In this document: in pieces, positions 8,317 through 16,446 of the stretch
Numbering within the stretch: position 1 is the stretch's first letter
Layout: the number at the start of each line of letters is the position of its first letter
Origin: Halorubrum aquaticum
GTDB lineage: Archaea > Halobacteriota > Halobacteria > Halobacteriales > Haloferacaceae
DNA: 64,000 bases
NCBI RefSeq assembly: GCF_900113615.1
Contig: NZ_FOPZ01000001.1
Span: 124,001 to 188,000 of the forward strand
Direction of reading: 5' to 3'
Notes under the pieces: generated by a model
The model's input: only the letters and a program-made list of their open reading frames with translations
Database searches by the model: none
What the model was told of the DNA's origin: nothing
Translations under genes and position numbers: made by a program

Positions 8317-8630
8317 ACGTCCAAAGCCCCAGTCGCGAGGACTCGATGTGCTCGTTGTGGTCCTCGCTCAGTCGCTATCGCTCCTTCGCTGCGGTCCTTA
8401 CGTCGCGCGTCTTCGTCCTCGCGACTGCCCCTTTGAGTCCCACCCAGCCGCGGCCGCACCGCGCCTCATACCTCCCCAGCCTCGCGGGCGGTCGCCGGAC
8501 TACGTCCGGCTGTCAGAGGGACCTTCGGTCCCTCGCTGTTCGCGCCCTCCGGGCGCTCACCGGCGCAGCGAGGCGCTACGCGCCTCTGGCAGCCGGCGGC
8601 TCCGCCGCCGGCGACGCCACAGCCCGAACT
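8317..8630. repeat. Dispersed stem-loop element, copy 1
   Basis: This fills most of the 474-nt gene-free stretch at 8249-8722. A long stem joins 8322-8342 to 8415-8435: 5 bp, a symmetric 3x3 C/C internal loop, then 13 bp, closing a 72-nt loop. The same structure recurs at 51,885-51,997 with a compensatory pair change. A shared tail (ctccccagcctcgcgg) follows. Downstream, this copy has five successive hairpins with 3-nt loops at 8494-8510, 8517-8533, 8542-8556, 8571-8585 and 8592-8612. It has no convincing ORF or transposase. It could be a non-autonomous mobile element, a structured RNA or a transcription-boundary element. Confidence 0.75.
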
Positions 8631-8722
8631 ACTGATCTCCTTTTCGATGGTTCGTTTCGTCCAAAGCCGGCAGCCTCGGACGCGAGCCGTAGGTTTACCT
8701 TCGGCGAGTGGGAGCCGGTGGC

Positions 8723-9958
8723 ATGGCCTCCGACGCGGAACTCGAGACGATAGGCGAGACGGTCGCGGACCTCGAGGACGAGACGGTCGAGTTTCTCCAG
8801 GAGATGGTTCGCACGCCGAGCGTCAACCCGCCGGGCGACTACGCCGCGATCGTCGACCTGCTGGTGGCGCAGTACGAGGAGTACGGCTGGGACGTCGAGG
8901 TCGAGCGGGCACCCGCGGCGCTCGTGGAGGAACTCGGACTCCCGCACCCGCGGCCGAACGTCCTCGCGTACGCGACCCGCGGCGACGGCCCGACGATCGC
9001 GCTCAACGCGCACGTCGACACGGTCCCGGTCGAGGAGTCGAACTGGACGCACGAGCCCTTCGGCGGCACCGTCGAGGACGGCCGGCTCTACGGCCGCGGC
9101 GCGCGCGACTCGAAGGGCCGCATCGCCGCCTACACGCTGGCGGCGCGCGCGCTGGAGGAGACCGGGCTCCTCCCCGAGGACGCCACGCTCGTGCTGGCGC
9201 TGACGGCGGACGAGGAGACCGGCGGGGAGGCGGGCGCGGGCCACGTCGTCGAGAGCGGCGCGCTCGAGGCCGACTACGCGATCGTCGAGGGAAGCACCTA
9301 CGCGGTCGAGTACGCCTCCTCGGGCGTGCTCACGCTCCGGGTCGACGTCGAGGGCGCGTCCGCGCACGCCGGCCTCGAGCCGGAGGAGGGCGCCAACGCG
9401 GTCGTCGCGGCCGCGCGGCTCGTCGAACGCCTCGACGCGCACGGCGACGACCTCGCGGCCCGCGACAGCGAGGTCCCGGGCGTCGGGAGCGCGACGTGTA
9501 CGCCCTCGACGATCGAGGGCGGCGATGCGACCAACGTCGTCCCGCCGACCTGCTCGTTCACGGTCGACCGCCGGGTGCCGCCGGACCACGACGCCGCGGC
9601 CGCGGAGCGCGAGGTCCGCGACGTCGTCGCCGACGCGGACCTCCCGGCAGGCACGTCGGCGACGGTGACCGCGTTGAGCCGGACGAAGCCGTTCCTGTCG
9701 GACCCCGAGGACCCACACGTCCGCGCGGTCGCGGCGAACGCGGAGCGGGTGATCGGCGACGTCCCCGTGCGCGGCACCCGCGGCGGCTCCGACGCCGGCC
9801 ACTTCCACGCCGGCGGGACGAAGGCGGTCAAGTTCGGCCCCGGCGGCCGCGACTCGAACGTCCACGGTCCGGACGAGAACCTCGCGCTCGACCAACTGCG
9901 TGACGCCGCCGTCGTCGTCGCCGCGAGCGTTCGCGACATCGCAGGCGACGGGGTCTGA
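8723..9958 (+). CDS. M20 family metallopeptidase (ArgE/DapE-like deacylase)
   Basis: A 411-aa zinc hydrolase of the M20 family. Metal-binding and catalytic motifs are in order: NAHVDTVPV (His and bridging Asp), ADEETGGEAGAGH (catalytic Glu pair), and a C-terminal GGSDAGHF with the last metal His. The central dimerisation lid runs roughly from residue 195 to 310. The family hydrolyses N-acyl amino acids such as N-acetylornithine or N-succinyl-diaminopimelate; no biosynthetic neighbour identifies the substrate. The ATG at 8723 (MASDAELE) was preferred to one at 8708 because a ggtttacc box lies about 27 nt before it. Confidence 0.85.
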   Translation: MASDAELETIGETVADLEDETVEFLQEMVRTPSVNPPGDYAAIVDLLVAQYEEYGWDVEVERAPAALVEELGLPHPRPNVLAYATRGDGPTIALNAHVDTVPVEESNWTHEPFGGTVEDGRLYGRGARDSKGRIAAYTLAARALEETGLLPEDATLVLALTADEETGGEAGAGHVVESGALEADYAIVEGSTYAVEYASSGVLTLRVDVEGASAHAGLEPEEGANAVVAAARLVERLDAHGDDLAARDSEVPGVGSATCTPSTIEGGDATNVVPPTCSFTVDRRVPPDHDAAAAEREVRDVVADADLPAGTSATVTALSRTKPFLSDPEDPHVRAVAANAERVIGDVPVRGTRGGSDAGHFHAGGTKAVKFGPGGRDSNVHGPDENLALDQLRDAAVVVAASVRDIAGDGV

Positions 9959-10043
9959 ACCGTCGTCACCGGGAGTCACGGCGCTTCGACCGCTGGAGGG
10001 GTGCCGGCCTCGTTTAGGCCCGTCTTCGTCTCCCGCCGCCGTC

Positions 10044-10568
10044 TCACTCGCCGTCCAGTTCCGCCACGATCCGCTCGCGGATCGGGCTCGCGTCGACCGG
10101 GGCCCACGCCTCGATGTCGTAGGTCACGTCGACGAGTACCTCCAGCCGGTCCGCGTCCCCCTCGTTCATCGCCGAGACGGCGTCCGCCGAGAGCCGGTCG
10201 TGGACCGCTTCCGAGAGTCGCTCCCGGTCGACCGCGCGGTCCGGGACGTCGAGGATGTGCGGGAGGTCCGCCGCGTTCTCCGGCAGCGACGGGAACGCGG
10301 CCGGGCCGACCGCGAGCGGATCGGCCGCATCCTCGGGGGCGTTTCCGTCGGTCGATACCGCCGCCGGCGGCACGCGAACCAGCGCGTACTCCGCGACCGC
10401 GGCGTCGATGGCGGCGTCGATCGCGTCCGGGTCGACCTCGGCTCGCCGCTTGAACGCGAGCTCCGAGACCGCCCGCGAGAGCTCCTCGCGGGTGAGCCAC
10501 TCGAAGAGGTCGACGACGCCGGCGAGGTCGTCGCGGGCGGCGACGCTCGGCCCGGATCCCTCGCTCAC
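10044..10568 (-). CDS. Conserved haloarchaeal protein (DUF7109-like)
   Basis: A 174-aa soluble acidic protein starting at a GTG that overlaps the stop of the upstream glycosyltransferase gene (GGTGAG), so it is translationally coupled to it. The early segment VVDLFEWLTREELSRAVSELAFKR resembles a helical, HTH-like fold seen in haloarchaeal proteins I associate with DUF7109; the C-terminal half holds SEAVHDRLSADAVSAM. No catalytic motif is visible. The coupling suggests a role with the GpgS-like enzyme, but the function is unknown. Confidence 0.75.
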   Translation of the reverse strand: MSEGSGPSVAARDDLAGVVDLFEWLTREELSRAVSELAFKRRAEVDPDAIDAAIDAAVAEYALVRVPPAAVSTDGNAPEDAADPLAVGPAAFPSLPENAADLPHILDVPDRAVDRERLSEAVHDRLSADAVSAMNEGDADRLEVLVDVTYDIEAWAPVDASPIRERIVAELDGE

Positions 10569-11776
10569 CGGTCGCCACCTCCGGTCGAGGAACCGTCGCG
10601 GCCGGGAGCCATCGAGGGATCCGTCTCCGCGACCGCGTCCGCGTTCGAGACGGCCTCTGCGTTCGTCTCCGTTTCCACCTCCGCACTCGCGACCGCCTCC
10701 AGGTCCGTCCGGGCCGCCCCGGCGACCGCCCCGGGCGAGAGCGGCGCGTCCTCCCACGCCGGGAGGCGGGCGTCCGTCCCGGGCTCCGAGACGGCGTCGG
10801 CGTACGTCGCCACCTGATCGCGTTCGTCGGTGCGGTCGTACTCGAGCCCGTTGAACGCGGCGTCTGTCGCGTATCGGCGGATCAGCTCCTCCGCGGCCTC
10901 GCGGTACCGTCCGGGAAGCGTGTCGTACTCGACGTCGACGCCCGCGTCGGCGACGGCGCGGAGCGTCGCCTCGCCGACCGCCCGGCTCATGTCGGCGAGG
11001 CCGGTCGGACCGTCGACGGAGCGGTGGTCGTGTTCGTACCGGCCGAGGTCGACCTGTGCGCTCCCCGCGAAGCCGGCGTGTTCGAACGCTTCGCCGAGGG
11101 TGCCGATCTCGAGGCCCCAGCCGCGCTGGACGCGGAGCCTCGAGACGAGGTCGGTCGTCGCCGCGAACTCGCCGGCGAGCGCGTAGCGGAACGACTCGAG
11201 GTACGCCAGCACGTCCGCGTCGTGGGCGTCGGCGAGCGCCCGGACGAGCGGCCGGAAGAAGAGCCGAAACAGCCGCCCGTACAGCGCGCCGTCCTCGACG
11301 CGGGCGTAGTACCCCTTCGCGAACTCGTGGCCGTGGGCGATCGGGAAGAGGAGGCGGTTCACGAACGCGGGCGAGTACGTCGCCGTGTCGGCGTCGTGGA
11401 CGACGACGAACTCCTCCTCGAGTGCTCGCCCGAGCGCGAGCCACACGTCCCGCCCCTTCCCCCGATCGCCGTCGAGGCCGTGCTCGGCGAGCAGGTCGGC
11501 GAGCCGCGGCCCGTCACACCACAGCGTCTCCACGTCGAGGTCGAACCCGTCGAGCCAGGCCGCGAACGACCCGGCCCGGTCCGGCGTGGCCCGCAGGGGG
11601 ACGATCACCCTCGCGGGGTCGACGCTCTCGAGGGCGGTGAGGACCCGTTCGGCCGCGAGCGTCCCGTACTCGCGTTCCGTCATCGGCACCACGACGGCCG
11701 CGCGCCCGGTCGGCGCGTCGGGGCGGTGGTCCGTCAGCGCGTGGAGCGTGGTCACGCGCTCTTGTACGTACTCCAT
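10565..11776 (-). CDS. Glucosyl-3-phosphoglycerate synthase-like glycosyltransferase
   Basis: A 403-aa GT-A fold glycosyltransferase of the GpgS/GT81 type. The nucleotide-sugar site shows VVVHDADTATYSP (DxD motif) near residue 145, followed by a conserved GYYARVEDGALYGR segment and RVQRGWGLEIGTL, typical of GpgS-like enzymes. These transfer glucose to 3-phosphoglycerate on the way to the compatible solute glucosylglycerate; in haloarchaea the acceptor is often undetermined. The last ~70 residues are a low-complexity acidic tail (repeated AVxxAxA) outside the catalytic domain. It heads a two-gene operon with the DUF7109-like gene. Confidence 0.8.
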   Translation of the reverse strand: MEYVQERVTTLHALTDHRPDAPTGRAAVVVPMTEREYGTLAAERVLTALESVDPARVIVPLRATPDRAGSFAAWLDGFDLDVETLWCDGPRLADLLAEHGLDGDRGKGRDVWLALGRALEEEFVVVHDADTATYSPAFVNRLLFPIAHGHEFAKGYYARVEDGALYGRLFRLFFRPLVRALADAHDADVLAYLESFRYALAGEFAATTDLVSRLRVQRGWGLEIGTLGEAFEHAGFAGSAQVDLGRYEHDHRSVDGPTGLADMSRAVGEATLRAVADAGVDVEYDTLPGRYREAAEELIRRYATDAAFNGLEYDRTDERDQVATYADAVSEPGTDARLPAWEDAPLSPGAVAGAARTDLEAVASAEVETETNAEAVSNADAVAETDPSMAPGRDGSSTGGGDR

Positions 11777-11863
11777 TACCCGATCGGAGGGGGACGAGCC
11801 CCTAAATACGCACGATACCCGGGATCCGCGAGCGTGGCATCCACGTCCGAGTCGACGGCCAAC

Positions 11864-13036
11864 TCAGGTGTGGGCGGCACCGCCGGGAACCCGACCCAAG
11901 GCGTTCAACACGGCGTAGACGACCACGAGGACGGCGAGCCCCCCGGCGGAGGTGAGGAAGACGGCGTCGTAGCTCGCGCCGGCCTCGATCGCCTCGCCGA
12001 CGACCCACGAGCCGGCGGCCTGCGTCGTCATCATGCCGGCGGAGTAGACGGCGTACGCCGACGCCCGCGACTCGTCGGGCAGGGAGCCGAGCAGGTACGT
12101 GTCGCCGGCCGGAAACAGCATGTGGACGGAGAAGCCGACGAGCACGCTGGCGAGGACGACCGCGACGATGCTCGACGCGAGGACCGCGAGGACGACGCTG
12201 ACGAGGAAGGCCGTCACGATCCCGAGGATGTACGGGACGTTCGGGAGCCGGTCCGCGATCTCGCCGGAGACGAGGAAGGCGGGGACGCCGGCCGCGAAGA
12301 TCACCGTGAGGAGGTTGCGGGCGGTCGCCGGCGGGAGCCCCTTGTCGATCATGTACAGCTCGTAGAAGTTGAACAGGCCCTGCCAGACGAAACTCGCCAG
12401 CCCGACGAGCACGACGCCGGCGACGATGATCTTCCACTCCGAGCGCGCGCCGCCGAAGAAGTCCGTGTCGCTTCGACCCGCGTCCGGGAGGTCGGTGCGG
12501 CGGGCCAAGACGACGACGAGGACGGTCGTGAGCGCCGCCGCGAGCGCGAGCCCGTAGAACGCGTAGCGCCAGTCGTACCACAGCGAGACGGTGACCACGG
12601 GCGCGGCGATGACGGCGGACAGCTGGCTCGCCATCCCGTGGATCCCCATCACGCGGCCGACGCGCTCGGGGAACAGCTCCGAGACGAACGGGTTCGCGGC
12701 GACGAAGTAGACGCCGGAGGCGCTCCCGACGACGAACGCGGCGAGCATCAGCGTCGGGACGCCGGGCGCGAGCGCGACGCCGAGCGCGCCGAGCGTGAGC
12801 ATGACGCCCGAGACTAACACGATGCTGACGCGGGAGGTCCGGGTGAGCACCCAGCCGGTCGGGATCCGCGGCGAAGCGGAGCCGAGCCACGCGAGCGTGA
12901 CGACCAGTCCGGCGGTCCCCTCGCGGATCGTGAACTCGTCGATGAACTCGCCGACGAGGGGCGCGAACACCACCCGCGCGAAGTTCGCGAGGAAGACCAT
13001 CGCACACAGCGAGCCGAACAGCCGGTTCCGAGACAC
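11864..13036 (-). CDS. Major facilitator superfamily transporter
   Basis: A 390-aa polytopic membrane protein with about twelve hydrophobic segments in two halves. The N-terminus FGSLCAMVFLANFARVVFAP and the loop after helix 2 (TLAWLGSASPRIPTGWVLTR) fit the MFS motif-A region in altered form. A GTG at 13036 (SRNRLFGS) was chosen because the longer frame to 13168 is Arg/Pro-rich and non-membranous. Substrate is unknown; drug efflux or sugar/acid uptake are possible. It is divergent from the HVO_0758-type zinc-finger gene. Confidence 0.85.
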   Translation of the reverse strand: MSRNRLFGSLCAMVFLANFARVVFAPLVGEFIDEFTIREGTAGLVVTLAWLGSASPRIPTGWVLTRTSRVSIVLVSGVMLTLGALGVALAPGVPTLMLAAFVVGSASGVYFVAANPFVSELFPERVGRVMGIHGMASQLSAVIAAPVVTVSLWYDWRYAFYGLALAAALTTVLVVVLARRTDLPDAGRSDTDFFGGARSEWKIIVAGVVLVGLASFVWQGLFNFYELYMIDKGLPPATARNLLTVIFAAGVPAFLVSGEIADRLPNVPYILGIVTAFLVSVVLAVLASSIVAVVLASVLVGFSVHMLFPAGDTYLLGSLPDESRASAYAVYSAGMMTTQAAGSWVVGEAIEAGASYDAVFLTSAGGLAVLVVVYAVLNALGRVPGGAAHT

Positions 13037-13136
13037 GGTGACCGTTCCCGAGGGGCGAGTACAAACGTTGCGGAACCGGCCGCCGCCGCCGAGAGGACTC
13101 CTCGGGCGTCTGACGCTCGTCGTCCGCCGTGCGGGG

Positions 13137-13144
13137 TTTTTATA
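13137..13144 (+). promoter_or_regulatory. TATA-like box of the small zinc-finger gene
   Basis: TTTTTATA is centred about 28 nt before the ATG at 13169, a textbook leaderless haloarchaeal promoter. Confidence 0.7.
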
Positions 13145-13168
13145 CCCTCCGGCGACGAACGTCGCCAC

Positions 13169-13339
13169 ATGAAATCCACGCGCAAGGCGCTACGGGACGG
13201 TGACCTGTTCAAGGACACCTACGAGCGGCTCAACTGCGCGGCGTGCGAGAAGGTACTGAAGAAGAAGAACGACCCCGACGAAGTGTTCTCGGTCCGCACC
13301 TGCCCGGAGTGCGGGGCCGAGTTCAAGGAGCTACGGTAG
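13169..13339 (+). CDS. HVO_0758 family small zinc-finger protein
   Basis: A 56-aa protein, easily missed for its size. It begins MKSTRKALRDGDLFKDTYERL and has two CxxC pairs, CAAC and CPECG, expected to hold one zinc ion. Length, start and spacing match the haloarchaeal family named after Haloferax volcanii HVO_0758, a 56-residue two-pair zinc-finger protein. Such micro-proteins are believed to act in regulation of motility or biofilm behaviour, but the mechanism is unclear. It has its own strong promoter and no operon partner. Confidence 0.9.
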   Translation: MKSTRKALRDGDLFKDTYERLNCAACEKVLKKKNDPDEVFSVRTCPECGAEFKELR

Positions 13340-13383
13340 TCGTCGTCACGCGGTCCGGTCTCTCTTCCTTCTTCCGTCGCCGC

Positions 13384-14490
13384 TCACTCGAAGACGGCGT
13401 CGAACGCCGACGCGCCGAGCGGGTCGAACGTCCCCGCGGCGACGTCCTCCCGCAGGTGATCGGGATCCGTCGTCCCGACGAGCGAACAGGTGACGCCCGG
13501 CGCGCTGCGCGCGAAGTTGAGCGCGCGCTGGGCCGACGTGTCGCCCGAGAGCCGCGCGTCGACGCCCGCCGGGATCGACCCCGCCGCCGCCAGTTCGCCC
13601 CGTCCGATGCTCGCGCTCGTGACCACCGAGAGGCCGGCATCGTGGGCGAACTCGAGCGTCGAGACCGGCTCGCCGTCCGGGTCGTCCGGGGGGCGCTGGT
13701 TCGCCCGCGTGAACGCGTCGGCCATGTGGACGTTGAAGGGGAGCTGTATCGCCGCGAAGCCGTGGTCGTCGTCGGGGCCGACGGCCTCACCGGCCGCCTC
13801 CGCGCGGCCGAGGACTTCCCGGAGCGAGAGGTACGCGTCCGCGCCCTCGGCGACGCGGAACGCGTCCCACGTCGCGACGCCGTACGCCCCGACGTCGCCC
13901 GCGGTCCGCCGGCGCTCGAGGGTTTCGAAGGCGGCCTCCAGGGCGTCGTAGACCGCCTCCCGCGACCGCTCGGCGAGCTGCGTCTCCGGGTTGTGGACGT
14001 AGTAGCAGTCGATCCGATCGAGGCCGAGCCGGTCGAGCGAGCGGTCGAGCGACCGCTCCAGGTAGGCCGGCGCGAGACAGTGCGCGCCGACGAGGTCGGC
14101 CGGGTCGACGATCCCCGGTTCGACGAACCGCTCCCGGAGGTACGCGGCCGGGTCGTCGGGGCGCTCGCCGTCGAACGGGAGGAACCCGCCCTTCGTCGCC
14201 ACCACGACCGCCTCGCGGTCGACCGTCGCGTCCCGGATCGCCTCGCCGACGACCCGCTCGGACCGCCCGCACCGGTAGTTCACGGCGGTGTCGACGTGGT
14301 TCATTCCCGATTCGATCCCGAGTCGGACCGCCTCCCGGAGAGCGTCGTCGACGGCGTCGGTCGGCTCGCCGAGGTACGTCCCTAGGCCGACGCTGGAGGC
14401 GACCCCGAGTCCGAACCGCCTGAAGTAGGTCCGCCCGAAGGCGTCGCCGAACGCGTCGCGGTAGCCCCAGAGGGCGTCTCGGGTGGCCAT
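13384..14490 (-). CDS. Aldo/keto reductase
   Basis: A 368-aa TIM-barrel oxidoreductase. Catalytic tetrad positions are visible: Asp and Tyr in HVDTAVNYRCG, Lys in VVATKGG and His in YYVHNP. The pattern NYRCGRSERVVGEAI is typical of the general aldo/keto reductase family that reduces aldehydes or ketones with NADPH. The ATG at 14490 (MATRDALW) begins the conserved part; upstream codons to 14622 overlap the dacZ promoter region and are not conserved-looking. No neighbour suggests a pathway. Confidence 0.85.
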   Translation of the reverse strand: MATRDALWGYRDAFGDAFGRTYFRRFGLGVASSVGLGTYLGEPTDAVDDALREAVRLGIESGMNHVDTAVNYRCGRSERVVGEAIRDATVDREAVVVATKGGFLPFDGERPDDPAAYLRERFVEPGIVDPADLVGAHCLAPAYLERSLDRSLDRLGLDRIDCYYVHNPETQLAERSREAVYDALEAAFETLERRRTAGDVGAYGVATWDAFRVAEGADAYLSLREVLGRAEAAGEAVGPDDDHGFAAIQLPFNVHMADAFTRANQRPPDDPDGEPVSTLEFAHDAGLSVVTSASIGRGELAAAGSIPAGVDARLSGDTSAQRALNFARSAPGVTCSLVGTTDPDHLREDVAAGTFDPLGASAFDAVFE

Positions 14491-14636
14491 GGTCGTCCGA
14501 CCCGACGGGCGTGACGCATAAAACGTGCGCGACGGACGTCGCGGGGTCGCGATCGGCGAACCGATACCGCTCTCGACGAGCGTGACACGGTGATGAGCGC
14601 TTCGAACGTATGACGCCCGCACGACGCCGTCAAAAC

Positions 14637-14644
14637 GGTTTTAC
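14637..14644 (+). promoter_or_regulatory. TATA-like box of dacZ
   Basis: GGTTTTAC ends about 26 nt before the ATG at 14670, fitting a leaderless transcript covering dacZ and the channel gene. Confidence 0.5.
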
Positions 14645-14669
14645 GTCCTCCCGGAGTCGTGACAGGACG

Positions 14670-15500
14670 ATGGCGTCACTCACCGACCACCTGGCCGAAC
14701 TCGTCGAGGACGCCGACGCGGTGCTCCTGTTCTCGCCGACCGCCTCGTTTCACGACCGATTCGTCGCCGAGGAGGCCGGCGACGGGCGGGACGCTCCCGA
14801 GATCGTCGTCGTCGCGCCCGACAACGACGTCGACGCGGACCCGTTCGTCGAGCTGCCGATCCCGTTCCGCGACGTGCGCGACCGGATCCGGTTCGGGATC
14901 GAGGGCGCGATGGAGTCCGACCTCGTGACCGAGGGCGACGAGGTCGTCTGCGTCGTCTCCGTCTTCGAGGGCGAGTCCGACGCGGTGATCCGCGTCACCG
15001 TCGACGAGACGGTCCACACCGGCATCTACGACCTCTTCGTCGAGTCCCGGGCCGACCCGGGCGTCATCCGCGACGTCCTCGAGGTCGCCATCGAGCTCGG
15101 CAAGAAGGGCCAGAAGGGCAAGCCCGTCGGCGCGCTGTTCGTCGTCGGCGACGCGGGCAAGGTGATGAACAAGTCCCGATCGCTCTCGTACAACCCCTTC
15201 GAGAAGTCGCACGTCCACGTCGGTGACCCCATCGTGAACGTCATGCTCAAGGAGTTCTCCCGGCTCGACGGCGCGTTCGTGATCTCCGATTCGGGCAAGA
15301 TCGTCTCGGCGTATCGCTACCTCGAGCCCGCCGCCGAGGGCGTCGACATCCCGAAGGGCCTCGGGGCCCGCCACATGGCCGGCGGCGCGATCACCCAGGA
15401 CACCAACGCGACCGCGATCGTTCTCTCGGAGTCCGACGGCCTCGTTCGGGCGTTCAAGGGCGGACGACTCGTCTTAGAGGTCGACCCGGAGGAGTACTGA
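14670..15500 (+). CDS. dacZ: Diadenylate cyclase DacZ
   Basis: A 276-aa archaeal diadenylate cyclase that condenses two ATP into cyclic di-AMP. The C-terminal DisA_N/DAC domain shows the nucleotide-binding DGA in RLDGAFVISDSG and the RHMAGG element in GLGARHMAGGAIT. The N-terminal ~120 residues form the separate alpha/beta domain typical of DacZ. In haloarchaea c-di-AMP is essential and linked to osmotic balance. Its stop overlaps the ATG of an MscS-type channel (TGATG), so the two should be made together. The chosen ATG at 14670 is preceded by a promoter at the right distance. Confidence 0.92.
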   Translation: MASLTDHLAELVEDADAVLLFSPTASFHDRFVAEEAGDGRDAPEIVVVAPDNDVDADPFVELPIPFRDVRDRIRFGIEGAMESDLVTEGDEVVCVVSVFEGESDAVIRVTVDETVHTGIYDLFVESRADPGVIRDVLEVAIELGKKGQKGKPVGALFVVGDAGKVMNKSRSLSYNPFEKSHVHVGDPIVNVMLKEFSRLDGAFVISDSGKIVSAYRYLEPAAEGVDIPKGLGARHMAGGAITQDTNATAIVLSESDGLVRAFKGGRLVLEVDPEEY

Positions 15501-16369
15501 TGACCCGGCCGACGGCCCCGAGACTCGTCGAGACGGCGGTTCCCACGGCGCCCGAGCCGGCCGGCCCCGCCTCCGTCGGCACGGGGACGCCGGCCCGGAC
15601 CGCCGGCGAGCTGTTGGGCGTGGTCCCCGACCGGGTCTGGCTCGCGCTGTTCGTGCTCGCGCTCGGGCTCGCCCTGGCCGTCCTCGTCGGGATCGTCAAC
15701 CGCCGGCTGTTGGTCCGGGCGGGCGTTCCGGAGGCGATAGAGGGGACGACCTTCGAGCGCACCGCCCGCGAGTTCGACACGTCGACCGTCCGGATCGTCG
15801 CGAAGCTGTCGACGTACTTCATCGTCGCGGTCACCGTCCTCGTCGCGCTCACGGTCGCGGAGGTGCGGTACGTGGACCTGTTCTGGTCGGACGTGGCCGC
15901 GTTCGTCCCCCGGCTGTTCGTCGCGGTCCTCGTGGTGATCGTCGGGATCGTCGTCGGCGACAAGGCCGAACTGCTCGTCGCCGAGCGGCTCCGCGGGATC
16001 AAGCTCCCGGAGGTGGGCGTGCTCCCGACGCTCGTGAAGTACAGCGTCGTCTACGTCGCCGCGCTCATCGCGCTCGGACAGGTGGGCGTCCAGACGCTCG
16101 CGCTCGTCGTGTTGCTCGCGGCGTACTCGTTCGCGGTCGTCCTCCTGACCGCGCTCGCGACGAAGGACCTCCTCGCGGCGGGCGCTGCCGGCGTCTTCCT
16201 CCTGTTGCGCCAGCCGTACGGCATCGGCGACGAGGTGCGGGTCGCCGGCCAGCGCGGGATCGTCCAGGAGGTCGACCTCTTCGTGACCCACGTCGAGACC
16301 GACGACGGCGAACACGTCATCCCGAACCACGCGGTCTTTCGCGACGGGATCGTGTTGATCCGGGAGTGA
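15500..16369 (+). CDS. MscS-type mechanosensitive ion channel
   Basis: A 289-aa membrane protein with an N-terminal helix (residues ~45-65), a conserved-helix pair around 100-150, the pore region near 180-225 rich in Ala/Gly, and a C-terminal MscS beta domain (PYGIGDEVRVAGQRGIVQEVDLF then VIPNHAVF). It is short and lacks the large cytoplasmic cage of bacterial MscS, as in small archaeal members. Such channels open under membrane tension and release solutes. Coupling to dacZ suggests osmotic signalling by c-di-AMP and tension release are produced together. Confidence 0.88.
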   Translation: MTRPTAPRLVETAVPTAPEPAGPASVGTGTPARTAGELLGVVPDRVWLALFVLALGLALAVLVGIVNRRLLVRAGVPEAIEGTTFERTAREFDTSTVRIVAKLSTYFIVAVTVLVALTVAEVRYVDLFWSDVAAFVPRLFVAVLVVIVGIVVGDKAELLVAERLRGIKLPEVGVLPTLVKYSVVYVAALIALGQVGVQTLALVVLLAAYSFAVVLLTALATKDLLAAGAAGVFLLLRQPYGIGDEVRVAGQRGIVQEVDLFVTHVETDDGEHVIPNHAVFRDGIVLIRE

Positions 16370-16446
16370 GGCCCCGATGCCCGCGGATTCCCACGTCGTG
16401 AAAGTCGTTGTCACGCTATAACCGGGTCGGGGACCGAGGGAGGCAC

